Positions 25,730 through 32,816 of a DNA stretch of 64,000 bases are shown here, in pieces; position 1 is the stretch's first letter; each line of letters starts with the position of its first letter. Source of the DNA: Parerythrobacter aestuarii. Lineage in GTDB: Bacteria > Pseudomonadota > Alphaproteobacteria > Sphingomonadales > Sphingomonadaceae. The position numbers and the translations under genes are program-made. The stretch spans positions 124,001 to 188,000 of the forward strand of contig NZ_JARBWD010000002.1 of assembly GCF_030140925.1 (NCBI RefSeq), in the 5' to 3' direction. Under the pieces are notes generated by a model. The model was not told the origin of the DNA. It made no database searches and saw only the letters and a list, made by a program, of their open reading frames with translations.

Positions 25730-26866
25730 ATGAGCCAGGCCCTTGCATACGCCAAGCAATTGATTGCCGCCCCCAGCGTCACCCCCGCCACCGGCGCGGT
25801 GTTCGATGCGATGCAGGCGATGCTGGAGCCGCTGGGTTTCAGCATCCACCGCTTCACTCGCGGCGAAGGCGAGGAAGGCAGCGACGAGGAAGCGGTCGAA
25901 AACCTCTTCGCCATCCGCCATGGGCCGGAAGGCAGCAAGCACTTCGCCTTTGCCGGGCACCTGGACGTCGTGCCGCCGGGAGAAGGCTGGACCAGCGCGC
26001 CGTTCGAACCCGAAGAGCGCGGAGAGCTGCTGCATGGGCGCGGTGCGGTCGACATGAAGGGCGCGATCGCCTGCATGGTCGATGCGGTAGCGAATGTCCC
26101 GGCGGATGCTGGCACCATCAGCTTCATCATCACTGGCGACGAGGAAGGCCCGGCGCTGCACGGCACGCGCGCGCTGATCGACTATATGCGCGGCGAGGGC
26201 ATCCAGCCCGATCTGTGCCTCGTCGGCGAACCCACCAGCGTCAACCGGCTAGGCGACATGATGAAGATCGGGCGGCGCGGCTCGGTCAACATCTGGCTGG
26301 AAGTGCAGGGCACGCAGGGCCATGTCGCCTATCCGCACCTGGCGGACAATCCGCTGCCCGCGATGGTTGAAATCCTGCGCGAGCTCAACAATCTCCATCT
26401 CGACGAAGGCACCGACTGGTTCCAGCCGTCGAACCTCGAGATCACCGAGATCGACGTGCCCAACCGCGCGCACAATGTCATCCCGGCGACCGCCAAGGCG
26501 CGCATCTCGATCCGCTTCAACGATCGCCATTCGGGTGCTTCGCTGTCGAAGCAGGTCATTGAAATTGCCGAGAAGCATGGCGGCAGCGCGCGGCCGGTGA
26601 TCTCGGGCGAACCGTTCCTGACCGAGCCGGGCGCATTCAGCGACATGATCGCCGCTGCGGTAAAGGCCGAGACCGGCATCGACCCCGAACCTTCGACCAC
26701 CGGCGGCACGTCGGATGCCCGCTTCCTGCGCAGCGTTTGCCCGGTGATCGAATTCGGCCTCTGCAACGCCACCATGCACAAGCGCGATGAGGCGGTGGCC
26801 ATGGCGGACCTGGATACGCTAAGCCGCATCTACACACGCATCGCCACGGCAGCGCTGAAGGCTTGA
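25730..26866 (+). CDS. dapE: Succinyl-diaminopimelate desuccinylase
   Basis: A 378-residue dinuclear zinc hydrolase of the M20 family that releases diaminopimelate from its N-succinyl form in the lysine and peptidoglycan pathway. Metal motifs are present: FAGHLDVVPPGEGW (His and the catalytic-site Asp), GRGAVDMKGAIA, and the catalytic Glu-Glu in TGDEEGPALHG. The dimerisation domain begins near RRGSVNIWLEVQGTQGHVAY. C-terminal TTGGTSDARF and the final zinc His in ATMHKRDE are typical DapE. ATG at 25730. dapB lies 3 kb away on the other strand; the two are not co-transcribed. Confidence 0.93.
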   Translation: MSQALAYAKQLIAAPSVTPATGAVFDAMQAMLEPLGFSIHRFTRGEGEEGSDEEAVENLFAIRHGPEGSKHFAFAGHLDVVPPGEGWTSAPFEPEERGELLHGRGAVDMKGAIACMVDAVANVPADAGTISFIITGDEEGPALHGTRALIDYMRGEGIQPDLCLVGEPTSVNRLGDMMKIGRRGSVNIWLEVQGTQGHVAYPHLADNPLPAMVEILRELNNLHLDEGTDWFQPSNLEITEIDVPNRAHNVIPATAKARISIRFNDRHSGASLSKQVIEIAEKHGGSARPVISGEPFLTEPGAFSDMIAAAVKAETGIDPEPSTTGGTSDARFLRSVCPVIEFGLCNATMHKRDEAVAMADLDTLSRIYTRIATAALKA

Positions 26867-26876
26867 CCAATCCATC

Positions 26877-26961
26877 CGTCATTGCGAGCGTAGCGAAGCA
26901 ATCCAGAGCGGAGTGCGCGACAACTCTGGATTGCCGCGTCGCTTCGCTCCTCGCATTGACG
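26877..26961. repeat. Intergenic palindromic repeat with CATTGCGAG / CTCGCATTG ends
   Basis: A long imperfect palindrome: left arm 26877-26908 (CGTCATTGCGAGCG...) and right arm 26924-26961 (...CCTCGCATTGACG), joined by a 15-base loop. It lies between dapE and the symporter gene. Palindromes starting CGTCATTGCGAG and containing GCAATCCAG are widespread in bacterial intergenic regions, so this family is known in general terms. Confidence 0.8.
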
Positions 26962-26983
26962 ATCGTATCTGGGGAGTAGAGAC

Positions 26984-28231
26984 TTGCTGAGAACCTGGTT
27001 CGAAATTCCGCTGTGGCAGCGGGTTATCACCGCGCTGATCCTTGGCGTGCTGACCGGCTGGGCCTGGGGGCCGGAGGCGGAAAACATCAAGTGGATCGGC
27101 GACTTCTTCATCAAGTCGATCAAGATGCTGGTGGTGCCGCTGATCTTCTTCAGCCTTGTCGCGGGCGTTGCGGCCATCGGTGATCTGCGCAAGCTGGGTG
27201 CGGTCGGCGGGCGGGCGTTGCTGCTGTTCGTCGTGACCGGGCAGATCGCGGTCTGGCTCGGCCTGGCGCTGGGCACGCTGGCGACGAATTTACAGCTGTT
27301 CCCGACCAAGGAGACGCTCGGCACGCCCTCGGTCCCGACGCCCGAACCCAACCCCACCACTGCGGTCGACATGATCCTCTCGATCGTGCCGGAAAGCCCG
27401 GTGCAGGTGATGGCCGATGTCGCGGTGCTGCCGCTGATCGTCTTCTCGCTGCTGGTCGGCATCGGTATCTTGATGGCCAAGGAAGAGGGCGAGCCGGTCC
27501 AGAAGATCTTCGATAGCGGCGCGGTGGTGATGCAGAAGGTCACCATGATCGTGATGGAGATCACCCCCTTCGGCGTCTTCGCACTGATGGCCTGGGTGGC
27601 CGGAACCATGGGGATCGAAGCGCTGAAGGCGCTCGGCTGGCTGGTGTTCTTCAACTATGCCGGCTGCCTGCTGATCATCTTCGGCATGTACTCCGCCATG
27701 ATCAAGCTGCTGGCGAAGCTGCCAGTGAAGGATTTCTTCCGCGGCATCATCGACGCCATGGCGGTGAGCTATTCCACGGCCAGCTCCAACGCGACGCTGC
27801 CCGTCACGCTGCGTTGCGCCGAGCGGAACCTCGGCGTGTCGAACTCGGTCGCGGCCTTCGTCATCTCGCTGGGCGCGACGGTCAATATGAACGGCACAGC
27901 GATGTACCTTGGCCTCGCGACGCTGTTCGGGGCGCAGATCTTCGGCGTCGACCTGACCATGGGCCAGTATTTCCTGATCTCGATCCTCGCGACGCTCGGC
28001 GCGGTCGGCGCGGCGGGCATTCCGGGCGCAGGCCTGATCATGATGGCGCTGGTGTTCGGCGCGGTCGGCGTGCCGCTCGAAACCATCGCCTTCGTCGCCG
28101 GGGTGGACCGGATCATGGACATGATGCGCACGACCACGAACGTCAGCGGCGATGCCGCAGTGGCGACCACGGTGGCGGTGATGACGGGCGAGATCGACCG
28201 GGCCGAGATGGTTTCAGCAGATGATGTATAG
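26984..28231 (+). CDS. Dicarboxylate/amino acid:cation symporter (DAACS family)
   Basis: A 415-residue secondary transporter of the glutamate/aspartate/C4-dicarboxylate family (GltP/DctA-like). The first helices, the serine-rich re-entrant loop (AVSYSTASSNATLPVTLRCA) and the cation/substrate motif (SLGATVNMNGTAMYLG) are clear, followed by ILATLGAVGAAGIPGAG and VDRIMDMMRTTTNVSGDA, which holds the substrate-binding Arg/Asp pattern. The start is TTG at 26984 behind GGGGAG. The exact substrate is not determined; glutamate/aspartate or C4-dicarboxylates are the candidates. Confidence 0.9.
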   Translation: MLRTWFEIPLWQRVITALILGVLTGWAWGPEAENIKWIGDFFIKSIKMLVVPLIFFSLVAGVAAIGDLRKLGAVGGRALLLFVVTGQIAVWLGLALGTLATNLQLFPTKETLGTPSVPTPEPNPTTAVDMILSIVPESPVQVMADVAVLPLIVFSLLVGIGILMAKEEGEPVQKIFDSGAVVMQKVTMIVMEITPFGVFALMAWVAGTMGIEALKALGWLVFFNYAGCLLIIFGMYSAMIKLLAKLPVKDFFRGIIDAMAVSYSTASSNATLPVTLRCAERNLGVSNSVAAFVISLGATVNMNGTAMYLGLATLFGAQIFGVDLTMGQYFLISILATLGAVGAAGIPGAGLIMMALVFGAVGVPLETIAFVAGVDRIMDMMRTTTNVSGDAAVATTVAVMTGEIDRAEMVSADDV

Positions 28232-28240
28232 AGTGCGCGG

Positions 28241-28663
28241 CTAGAGCAGGCGGGACTTCCACAGGAAAGCGCCGACAACGGAGCCCATGCCCATGAGCAG
28301 GATACCGATGAACATCAGCCCGTAGTCCAGCCATTGGCCGGTCAGGGAAAACCCCACTGCGGCGATGACGCCTCCCAAAATGGCTGGGGCAAAGGCAGGC
28401 AGGAAATACGAGAAGCGGTCTCCGGCATGCATGTCCGGCCATGGCAAATTGGGGCCAAGGTGCTCCTGATCAAAGTCATTATTCGTGTCATCGGACGGTT
28501 TGAAGAGCCATCCAGCGAGAAACAGTCCGAATCCAATGAACCATTGTTCGCCAAGGAAATGGTAAGAAACGGCCAATCCGATGCCCAGCGACGTGGCGTA
28601 GTTGAGATACCGGATATAGCGCAGAGTGCCTTGCATAGGTCTCATGCTATTTGAGCAATCCAT
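28241..28663 (-). CDS. Small membrane protein of unknown function
   Basis: About 140 residues with four hydrophobic segments arranged as two pairs, separated by an acidic hydrophilic loop (KPSDDTNNDFDQEHLGPNLP). I recognise no family. The start is uncertain: ATGs at 28663, 28645 and 28636 and a TTG at 28672 are all in frame and none has a strong ribosome site. It is convergent with the symporter gene and follows nth's end without a clear link. Confidence 0.5.
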   Translation of the reverse strand: MDCSNSMRPMQGTLRYIRYLNYATSLGIGLAVSYHFLGEQWFIGFGLFLAGWLFKPSDDTNNDFDQEHLGPNLPWPDMHAGDRFSYFLPAFAPAILGGVIAAVGFSLTGQWLDYGLMFIGILLMGMGSVVGAFLWKSRLL

Positions 28664-28684
28664 GTTCGGCAACCAAATTTGGAC

Positions 28685-29335
28685 TTAACGCCCCTTGGGC
28701 TTTTCCAGCACCTTCTTCCGAAAGCTGCACAAATCGACCACCGGGCACCGCCAGCATTCCGGTGTCCGCGCCTTGCACACATATCGCCCATGCAGGATCA
28801 GCCAGTGATGCGCATGCAGGCGGAACGGCTGCGGCACGCGCTTCTCCAGCTTGGCTTCAACCTGCTCCGGCGTCTTGCCCTTGGCGAGGCCGGTGCGGTT
28901 GCCGACGCGCAGGATATGGGTATCGACCGCGAAGGTCTCCTGCTTGAACCAACAGTTCAAAACGACATTGGCGGTCTTGCGACCGACTCCGGGTAGCCGC
29001 ACCAGGTCCTCGCGTGTGTCCGGCACCTCGCCGCCATATTCGTCGATCAGCAGCTGGCTCAGCGCGATCACGTTTTTGGCCTTGGAATTGAACAGGCCGA
29101 TAGTCTTGATGTGCTCGATCAGCCCCTCAAGACCAAGATCGAGCATTTGCTGCGGCGTTTTCACCTTGGCAAACAGCGTCCTGGTGGCCTTGTTGACCCC
29201 CACATCGGTCGCCTGCGCCGAAAGCGCCACGGCCACCACCAGCTGATAGGCATTGCCATATTCCAGCTCGGTCTCCGGCTCGGGATTGTCCTCCGCCAGC
29301 CGCCGGAAGAATTCGAAGATCTGGTCCTTGGTCAT
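28685..29335 (-). CDS. nth: Endonuclease III (DNA glycosylase/AP lyase)
   Basis: A 216-residue base-excision repair enzyme that removes oxidised pyrimidines and cleaves the abasic site. The helix-hairpin-helix with the catalytic Lys is seen in VRLPGVGRKTANVVLN, the catalytic Asp in AVDTHILRVGNRTGL, and the [4Fe-4S] cysteines as C-x6-C-x2-C-x5-C in VCKARTPECWRCPVVDLC. The ATG at 29335 overlaps the stop of the upstream HEAGH gene by four bases, so the pair is coupled. Confidence 0.96.
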   Translation of the reverse strand: MTKDQIFEFFRRLAEDNPEPETELEYGNAYQLVVAVALSAQATDVGVNKATRTLFAKVKTPQQMLDLGLEGLIEHIKTIGLFNSKAKNVIALSQLLIDEYGGEVPDTREDLVRLPGVGRKTANVVLNCWFKQETFAVDTHILRVGNRTGLAKGKTPEQVEAKLEKRVPQPFRLHAHHWLILHGRYVCKARTPECWRCPVVDLCSFRKKVLEKPKGR

Positions 29336-29862
29336 AATCTTGCATCGTTCTCGCTGCGGAGCCACTTGGCCATGGCAGGGTAGGGTGTGAGGTCGATGTC
29401 GCGCCGGTGCGGCTCGGCTGTCATGCCCCACCAGGCCAGCATTGCGACACCGGGCGGCGAGGCTTTCTCGCAGGCAACGCGCAATGCGTCCGCTTCCCCC
29501 TTGTAACCCGCGTCGTGGAAGACAACCCCAAGATCGACCCCGCTCGCCCGCGCGGCGGCGGCCGACCATGCAATGGCGGCCATCTCCTCCCCCGGATCAT
29601 CGCTGACTTCGGCGCAGTGCGCGCGCTCGCTGGGATCTTGCGCTGCGATATGCCCCGCCTCGTGCAGCACATCGCCGGGATAGAGCGCCGTGGCAGGATC
29701 GAGGCAGATGGTGCCCCGGCGCACGGTCATGCCCGGCAGCACGCTGTCGCTCACCGGCTCGATCCGCACGGGGATGCCGATGTTGCCGAGGAACTCCACG
29801 ATCCGTTGGGCGGCAGCGAGCCCGCCTGGCTCAAGCCATTGGCACTGCTCAATGCCGGTCAT
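29332..29862 (-). CDS. Conserved protein with a HEAGH zincin-like motif
   Basis: A 176-residue protein of unknown function, probably cytosolic (no signal peptide). Residues about 65-75 read DVLHEAGHIAAQ, the HExxH form of zinc metallopeptidases, with an acidic stretch (EVSDDPGEEMAAIAWS) downstream that could supply a third ligand. It ends in a region rich in Trp (MLAWWGMT). It lies three bases after dapB and overlaps nth by four bases, so dapB - this gene - nth appear to be one operon. Whether it is an active peptidase is open. Confidence 0.62.
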   Translation of the reverse strand: MTGIEQCQWLEPGGLAAAQRIVEFLGNIGIPVRIEPVSDSVLPGMTVRRGTICLDPATALYPGDVLHEAGHIAAQDPSERAHCAEVSDDPGEEMAAIAWSAAAARASGVDLGVVFHDAGYKGEADALRVACEKASPPGVAMLAWWGMTAEPHRRDIDLTPYPAMAKWLRSENDARL

Positions 29863-29865
29863 GCG

Positions 29866-30594
29866 TTACAGCCCCAGCACATCCTGCATGCGATAGCGAC
29901 CGGCCGGCTTCCCGATCAGCCATTCCGCCGCCTTCACTGCACCGCGAGCGAAGATCAGGCGGCTTTCGGCACTGTGCGAAAGGGTCAGCCGCTCTTGCTC
30001 GCCCGCCAGGATCACGCTGTGTTCGCCCGCCACGGTACCCCCGCGCAGGGCGGCAAAGCCGATCGCGCCCTCGGCCCTCGCGCCGGTGTGGCCATCGCGC
30101 CCACTCTCGGTATTGGCGGTGAGTTCGATCCCTCGTCCCTCGGCCGCCGCTTCGCCTAGCAACAGCGCCGTGCCGCTCGGCGCGTCGACCTTGTACCTGT
30201 GATGCATCTCGACAATCTCGATATCCCACTCAGGCCCTAGCTTGGAGGCGGCTTCCTTCACCAGATGCGCCAGCAGGGTGACGCCGAGCGAGGTGTTGCC
30301 GGTCTGCAGGATCGGCACGGCCCGGGCAGCGTTGTCGATCGCTGTGTGGTGTGCCTCGCTGAGCCCGGTGGTGCCAATCACCAGCGGGATTCCGGCCCCG
30401 ATCGCGGCGTGGAGGTTGCCCTCGAGCGCCTTGGGGGCGGAAAAATCGACCAGCACTTCGCTGACTTCGGCGAGGTTGGCGACATTCTCCCCGGCATCGA
30501 CGCCGCCCGCCAGCGTGTTAGCGCTGCCCTGGAGCACCTCGGCGATCGCCTGCCCCATGCGCCCTGCGCTGCCGATGATGCCGATCCGTGCCAC
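29866..30594 (-). CDS. dapB: 4-hydroxy-tetrahydrodipicolinate reductase
   Basis: A 242-residue NAD(P)H-dependent reductase in diaminopimelate/lysine synthesis. The nucleotide-binding GIIGSAGRMGQAIAEVL is N-terminal. VDFSAP and VIGTTGLSEAH match, and the catalytic/substrate region EIVEMHHRYKVDAPSGTALL contains the signature His-His and Lys. The GTG at 30594 is preferred: GGGGGA precedes it, while the ATG at 30615 lies inside an intergenic palindrome. First gene of a probable dapB - HEAGH - nth operon. Confidence 0.94.
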   Translation of the reverse strand: MARIGIIGSAGRMGQAIAEVLQGSANTLAGGVDAGENVANLAEVSEVLVDFSAPKALEGNLHAAIGAGIPLVIGTTGLSEAHHTAIDNAARAVPILQTGNTSLGVTLLAHLVKEAASKLGPEWDIEIVEMHHRYKVDAPSGTALLLGEAAAEGRGIELTANTESGRDGHTGARAEGAIGFAALRGGTVAGEHSVILAGEQERLTLSHSAESRLIFARGAVKAAEWLIGKPAGRYRMQDVLGL

Positions 30595-30610
30595 TTTGAT
30601 CCCCCAACTA

Positions 30611-30700
30611 GTCATGCTGAACTTGTTTCAGCATCCATCTCTCCTCTAGGCGAGACCTGAGCAAGTTCTGAGATGGACCCTGAAACAAGTTCAGGGTGAC
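30611..30700. repeat. Palindrome pair of the CTGAAC/GTTCAG family ('empty' copy)
   Basis: Two 31-base arms lie inverted: 30611-30641 and 30670-30700, 28 bases apart. Each arm is itself a hairpin: ATGCTGAAC-TT-GTTTCAGCAT in the left and ACCCTGAAAC-A-AGTTCAGGGT in the right. The same family flanks the GIY-YIG pseudogene at 57270-57298 and 57645-57669. The stem base changes between copies are compensated. It fills the divergent dapB-cobB gap and overlaps the alternative dapB ATG. Confidence 0.8.
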
Positions 30701-30714
30701 GACAAGGGAAAGCC

Positions 30715-31413
30715 ATGTCCGATATCCGCAACATCGTCATCCTCACAGGTGCCGGGATTTCCGCAGAGAGCGGGATCGATACTTTCCGTTCGGCGGGTGG
30801 GCTGTGGGAGCAGCACAATGTCGAGGATGTCGCTACGCCCGAGGGTTTTGCCCGTGATCCGGCGCTTGTGCTCAATTTTTACGATATGCGGCGCGAGGCG
30901 CTATGCAAGGTCGCGCCCAACCCGGCGCATGATGCTTTGGCGCGGCTCGATGCGGAGTTCAGCGGAGAGCTGTTGATCGTCACCCAGAATGTCGACGATC
31001 TGCACGAACGGGCGGGCGCAAGCCGCGTGCTGCACATGCATGGCGAACTCAAGAGCGCGCTCTGCACCTCATGCGAAATGCGCAGCCCATGGAACGCGAC
31101 GCTCAGTGACCGCCCTCCATGCCCGGTCTGCCAGGCCCCGACCCTGCGCCCCGATGTCGTGTGGTTCGGCGAAATGCCCTACCAGATGGAGCGCATCTAT
31201 CGCGCTATCCGCGAGGCCGACCTGTTCGTCAGCATCGGCACCTCGGGCGCGGTCTATCCGGCAGCGGGTTTCGTGCGTGATGCGCGCGATCTGGGTGTGC
31301 AAACGCTGGAACTGAATTTGGAACGCAGCGAAGGCTCGCACTGGTTCCACGAGAGCCGGCAGGGCCGGGCGGGGGAGCTTGTGCCGGCTTGGGTGGAGGA
31401 ATTGTTGAGATGA
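30715..31413 (+). CDS. cobB: NAD-dependent protein deacylase (sirtuin)
   Basis: A 232-residue sirtuin that removes acyl groups from lysines using NAD. The NAD site GAGISAESGID is at residues 12-22, TQNVDDLHERAG at about 90-101, and the catalytic His in VLHMHGELK at about 109. The zinc ribbon cysteines are CTSC (117/120) and CPVC (136/139). Residues NFYDMRR place Tyr56 and Arg59 as in class III sirtuins (CobB, SIRT5) that also prefer succinyl-type acyl groups. The GFA-type gene overlaps its stop by four bases. Confidence 0.94.
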   Translation: MSDIRNIVILTGAGISAESGIDTFRSAGGLWEQHNVEDVATPEGFARDPALVLNFYDMRREALCKVAPNPAHDALARLDAEFSGELLIVTQNVDDLHERAGASRVLHMHGELKSALCTSCEMRSPWNATLSDRPPCPVCQAPTLRPDVVWFGEMPYQMERIYRAIREADLFVSIGTSGAVYPAAGFVRDARDLGVQTLELNLERSEGSHWFHESRQGRAGELVPAWVEELLR

Positions 31414-31748
31414 AGGTGCACAAGGGCTCGTGCCATTGCGGCGCGGTCAAGCTGGAACTGCGCGAGGACCCGCTAGACGTATCGGAGTGCAATTGCTCGA
31501 TTTGTCGCCGGATTGCCGGGCTTTGGTATTACTGCCATCCCGAGGCCGCTACGATCACGGGCGAGGGCGTTGCCTATATCCACGGCGATCGCATGCTCAC
31601 GACGTGGCACTGTGGCACCTGCGGCTGCACGACGCACTGGACTGCCATCGATCCTGCCTATGACAAGATGGGCCTCAACCTGCGGATGTTCGATCCCGAG
31701 CTTTGGCGAGACTTGCCGCGCAAGTTTGTCGACGGGGCCAGTTTCTAG
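31410..31748 (+). CDS. GFA/CENP-V-type zinc protein
   Basis: A 112-residue protein of the family named after glutathione-dependent formaldehyde-activating enzyme. The zinc cysteines are complete: GSCHCGAVKLEL, ECNCSICRR and WHCGTCGCTTHW. The fold is a small Mss4-like beta structure. Members are often of unknown substrate; a formaldehyde role should not be assumed. The ATG at 31410 overlaps the sirtuin stop (ATGA), indicating coupling. It ends with a four-base overlap to the convergent MoeB/ThiF gene. Confidence 0.88.
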   Translation: MKVHKGSCHCGAVKLELREDPLDVSECNCSICRRIAGLWYYCHPEAATITGEGVAYIHGDRMLTTWHCGTCGCTTHWTAIDPAYDKMGLNLRMFDPELWRDLPRKFVDGASF

Positions 31749-32512
31749 CGACCACACCCCCTGCAATCCGCGTCCTTCGTAATCGCAATCGCTCGCATCC
31801 CCGGCTTGAGTCCGTCCATCAACTGCAGCTTGCCCCATTGCGGGTCGCCGAATGAGCTTACCCCATCGAGCAGCACGCGCACCGCCTGCATAGCGGCAAA
31901 GGTCCCGACCCAGCCGACCATCGCGCCGAGCACGCCGTCTTCGGCGCAAGTGTCGCAATCGTCGGTGTCGAAAGCATCGCCGACGAAGCAGCGGTAACAG
32001 GGTTGATCGGGCAGGTGCCCGGCAAAGGCCGCGACCTGGCCCTGGAACCGACCGACAGCGGCGGAGAGTAGCGGGACGCCTGCCGCGACACAGGCATCGG
32101 ATACCGCCAGCCGCGTGGCGAAATTGTCGGTGCCATCAAGCACGAGTTCTGCGCTCGCCATCAGTTCGTGCGCATTCTCGGCAGTGATGCGCCGGTCGCT
32201 GATCGTCACCCGCAGCGAGCGGTCGAAATTCTGCACCCAGCGCCGCGCGGCAACGGCCTTGCCATGTCCGATATCACGCTCTGAAAACAGCGTCTGGCGC
32301 TGGAGGTTGCTGGCATCGACCGTGTCGCTGTCGACCAGCGTCAGCCGCCCGATCCCTGCGCCCGCAAGATATTGCAGGGCGGGCGAGCCGATCCCGCCCA
32401 GACCCACCAGCACGACATGGCTATCGGCCAACCGCACCTGCCCCGCGCCGCCGATCTCGGGCAGCACGATATGGCGCGCAAAACGGTCCAGGCGCTCTGG
32501 TGACAAGCTCAT
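31745..32512 (-). CDS. moeB: HesA/MoeB/ThiF family adenylyltransferase
   Basis: A 255-residue E1-like enzyme that adenylates the C-terminal glycine of a ubiquitin-like sulfur carrier (MoaD or ThiS). It has RFARHIVLPEIGGAGQ, the ATP-binding VVLVGLGGIGSPALQYLAG, VDASNLQRQTLFSERDIG, the DGTDNFATR metal/nucleotide motif, and the cysteine pairs CYRCF...CDTCAEDG...CRGCG that bind zinc and include the candidate thioester region. It lacks the C-terminal rhodanese domain of MOCS3-like proteins. MoeB and ThiF cannot be separated by sequence alone; the symbol is provisional. It is divergent from copy B of the structured repeat. Confidence 0.84.
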   Translation of the reverse strand: MSLSPERLDRFARHIVLPEIGGAGQVRLADSHVVLVGLGGIGSPALQYLAGAGIGRLTLVDSDTVDASNLQRQTLFSERDIGHGKAVAARRWVQNFDRSLRVTISDRRITAENAHELMASAELVLDGTDNFATRLAVSDACVAAGVPLLSAAVGRFQGQVAAFAGHLPDQPCYRCFVGDAFDTDDCDTCAEDGVLGAMVGWVGTFAAMQAVRVLLDGVSSFGDPQWGKLQLMDGLKPGMRAIAITKDADCRGCGR

Positions 32513-32551
32513 GGAAAAGCTGTTGGCAGCAAGTGCACAGCCTGTCGATTG

Positions 32552-32814
32552 TTTGTTTTGGCCTCAAGCGCCGGCGTTCGCGTCCGCTCACTTGGCTATC
32601 CTTCGGGGGCCCGACCCCTGCGGGGTCACCCCTCCGGGCGCGCGGTCGCGCTTGCGGGCTGCTAGTCGCAGCCCGAACCATTCCAGGCCGCGTGGCTTGG
32701 TCGCGGAGCACGGTCGCGCCAGCGACCGCGAGGCCGACTGGCCGCCCGCAGCGATTGGGCCGTCAGGCCCCTTGAGCGAGGATTTCGCGCGCCGGATGGC
32801 GTGCGGAAAACAAA
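32552..32814. repeat. Copy B of the ~265-bp structured element with terminal inverted repeats
   Basis: Ends TTTGTTTT (32552-32559) and AAAACAAA (32807-32814) are the same perfect 8-bp inverted repeats as in copy A (18615-18882). It ends two bases before the dnaA stop codon, i.e. immediately downstream of dnaA. Hairpins lie at 32613-32627, 32638-32651, 32655-32675, 32711-32728, 32757-32770 and 32788-32803. Compared with copy A, stems change sequence but keep pairing (for example GCGC/GCGC becomes GACCCC/GGGGTC, and GGGCG/CGCCC becomes GCGCG/CGCGC). It fills essentially the whole 300-bp gap between dnaA and the MoeB/ThiF gene; nothing else is visible there. Confidence 0.85.
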
Positions 32815-32816
32815 CC

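Noticed and set aside
32500..32815. Open frame running through copy B of the repeat and continuing opposite dnaA
   Set aside because: It is antisense to dnaA over most of its length and has no family-like sequence.
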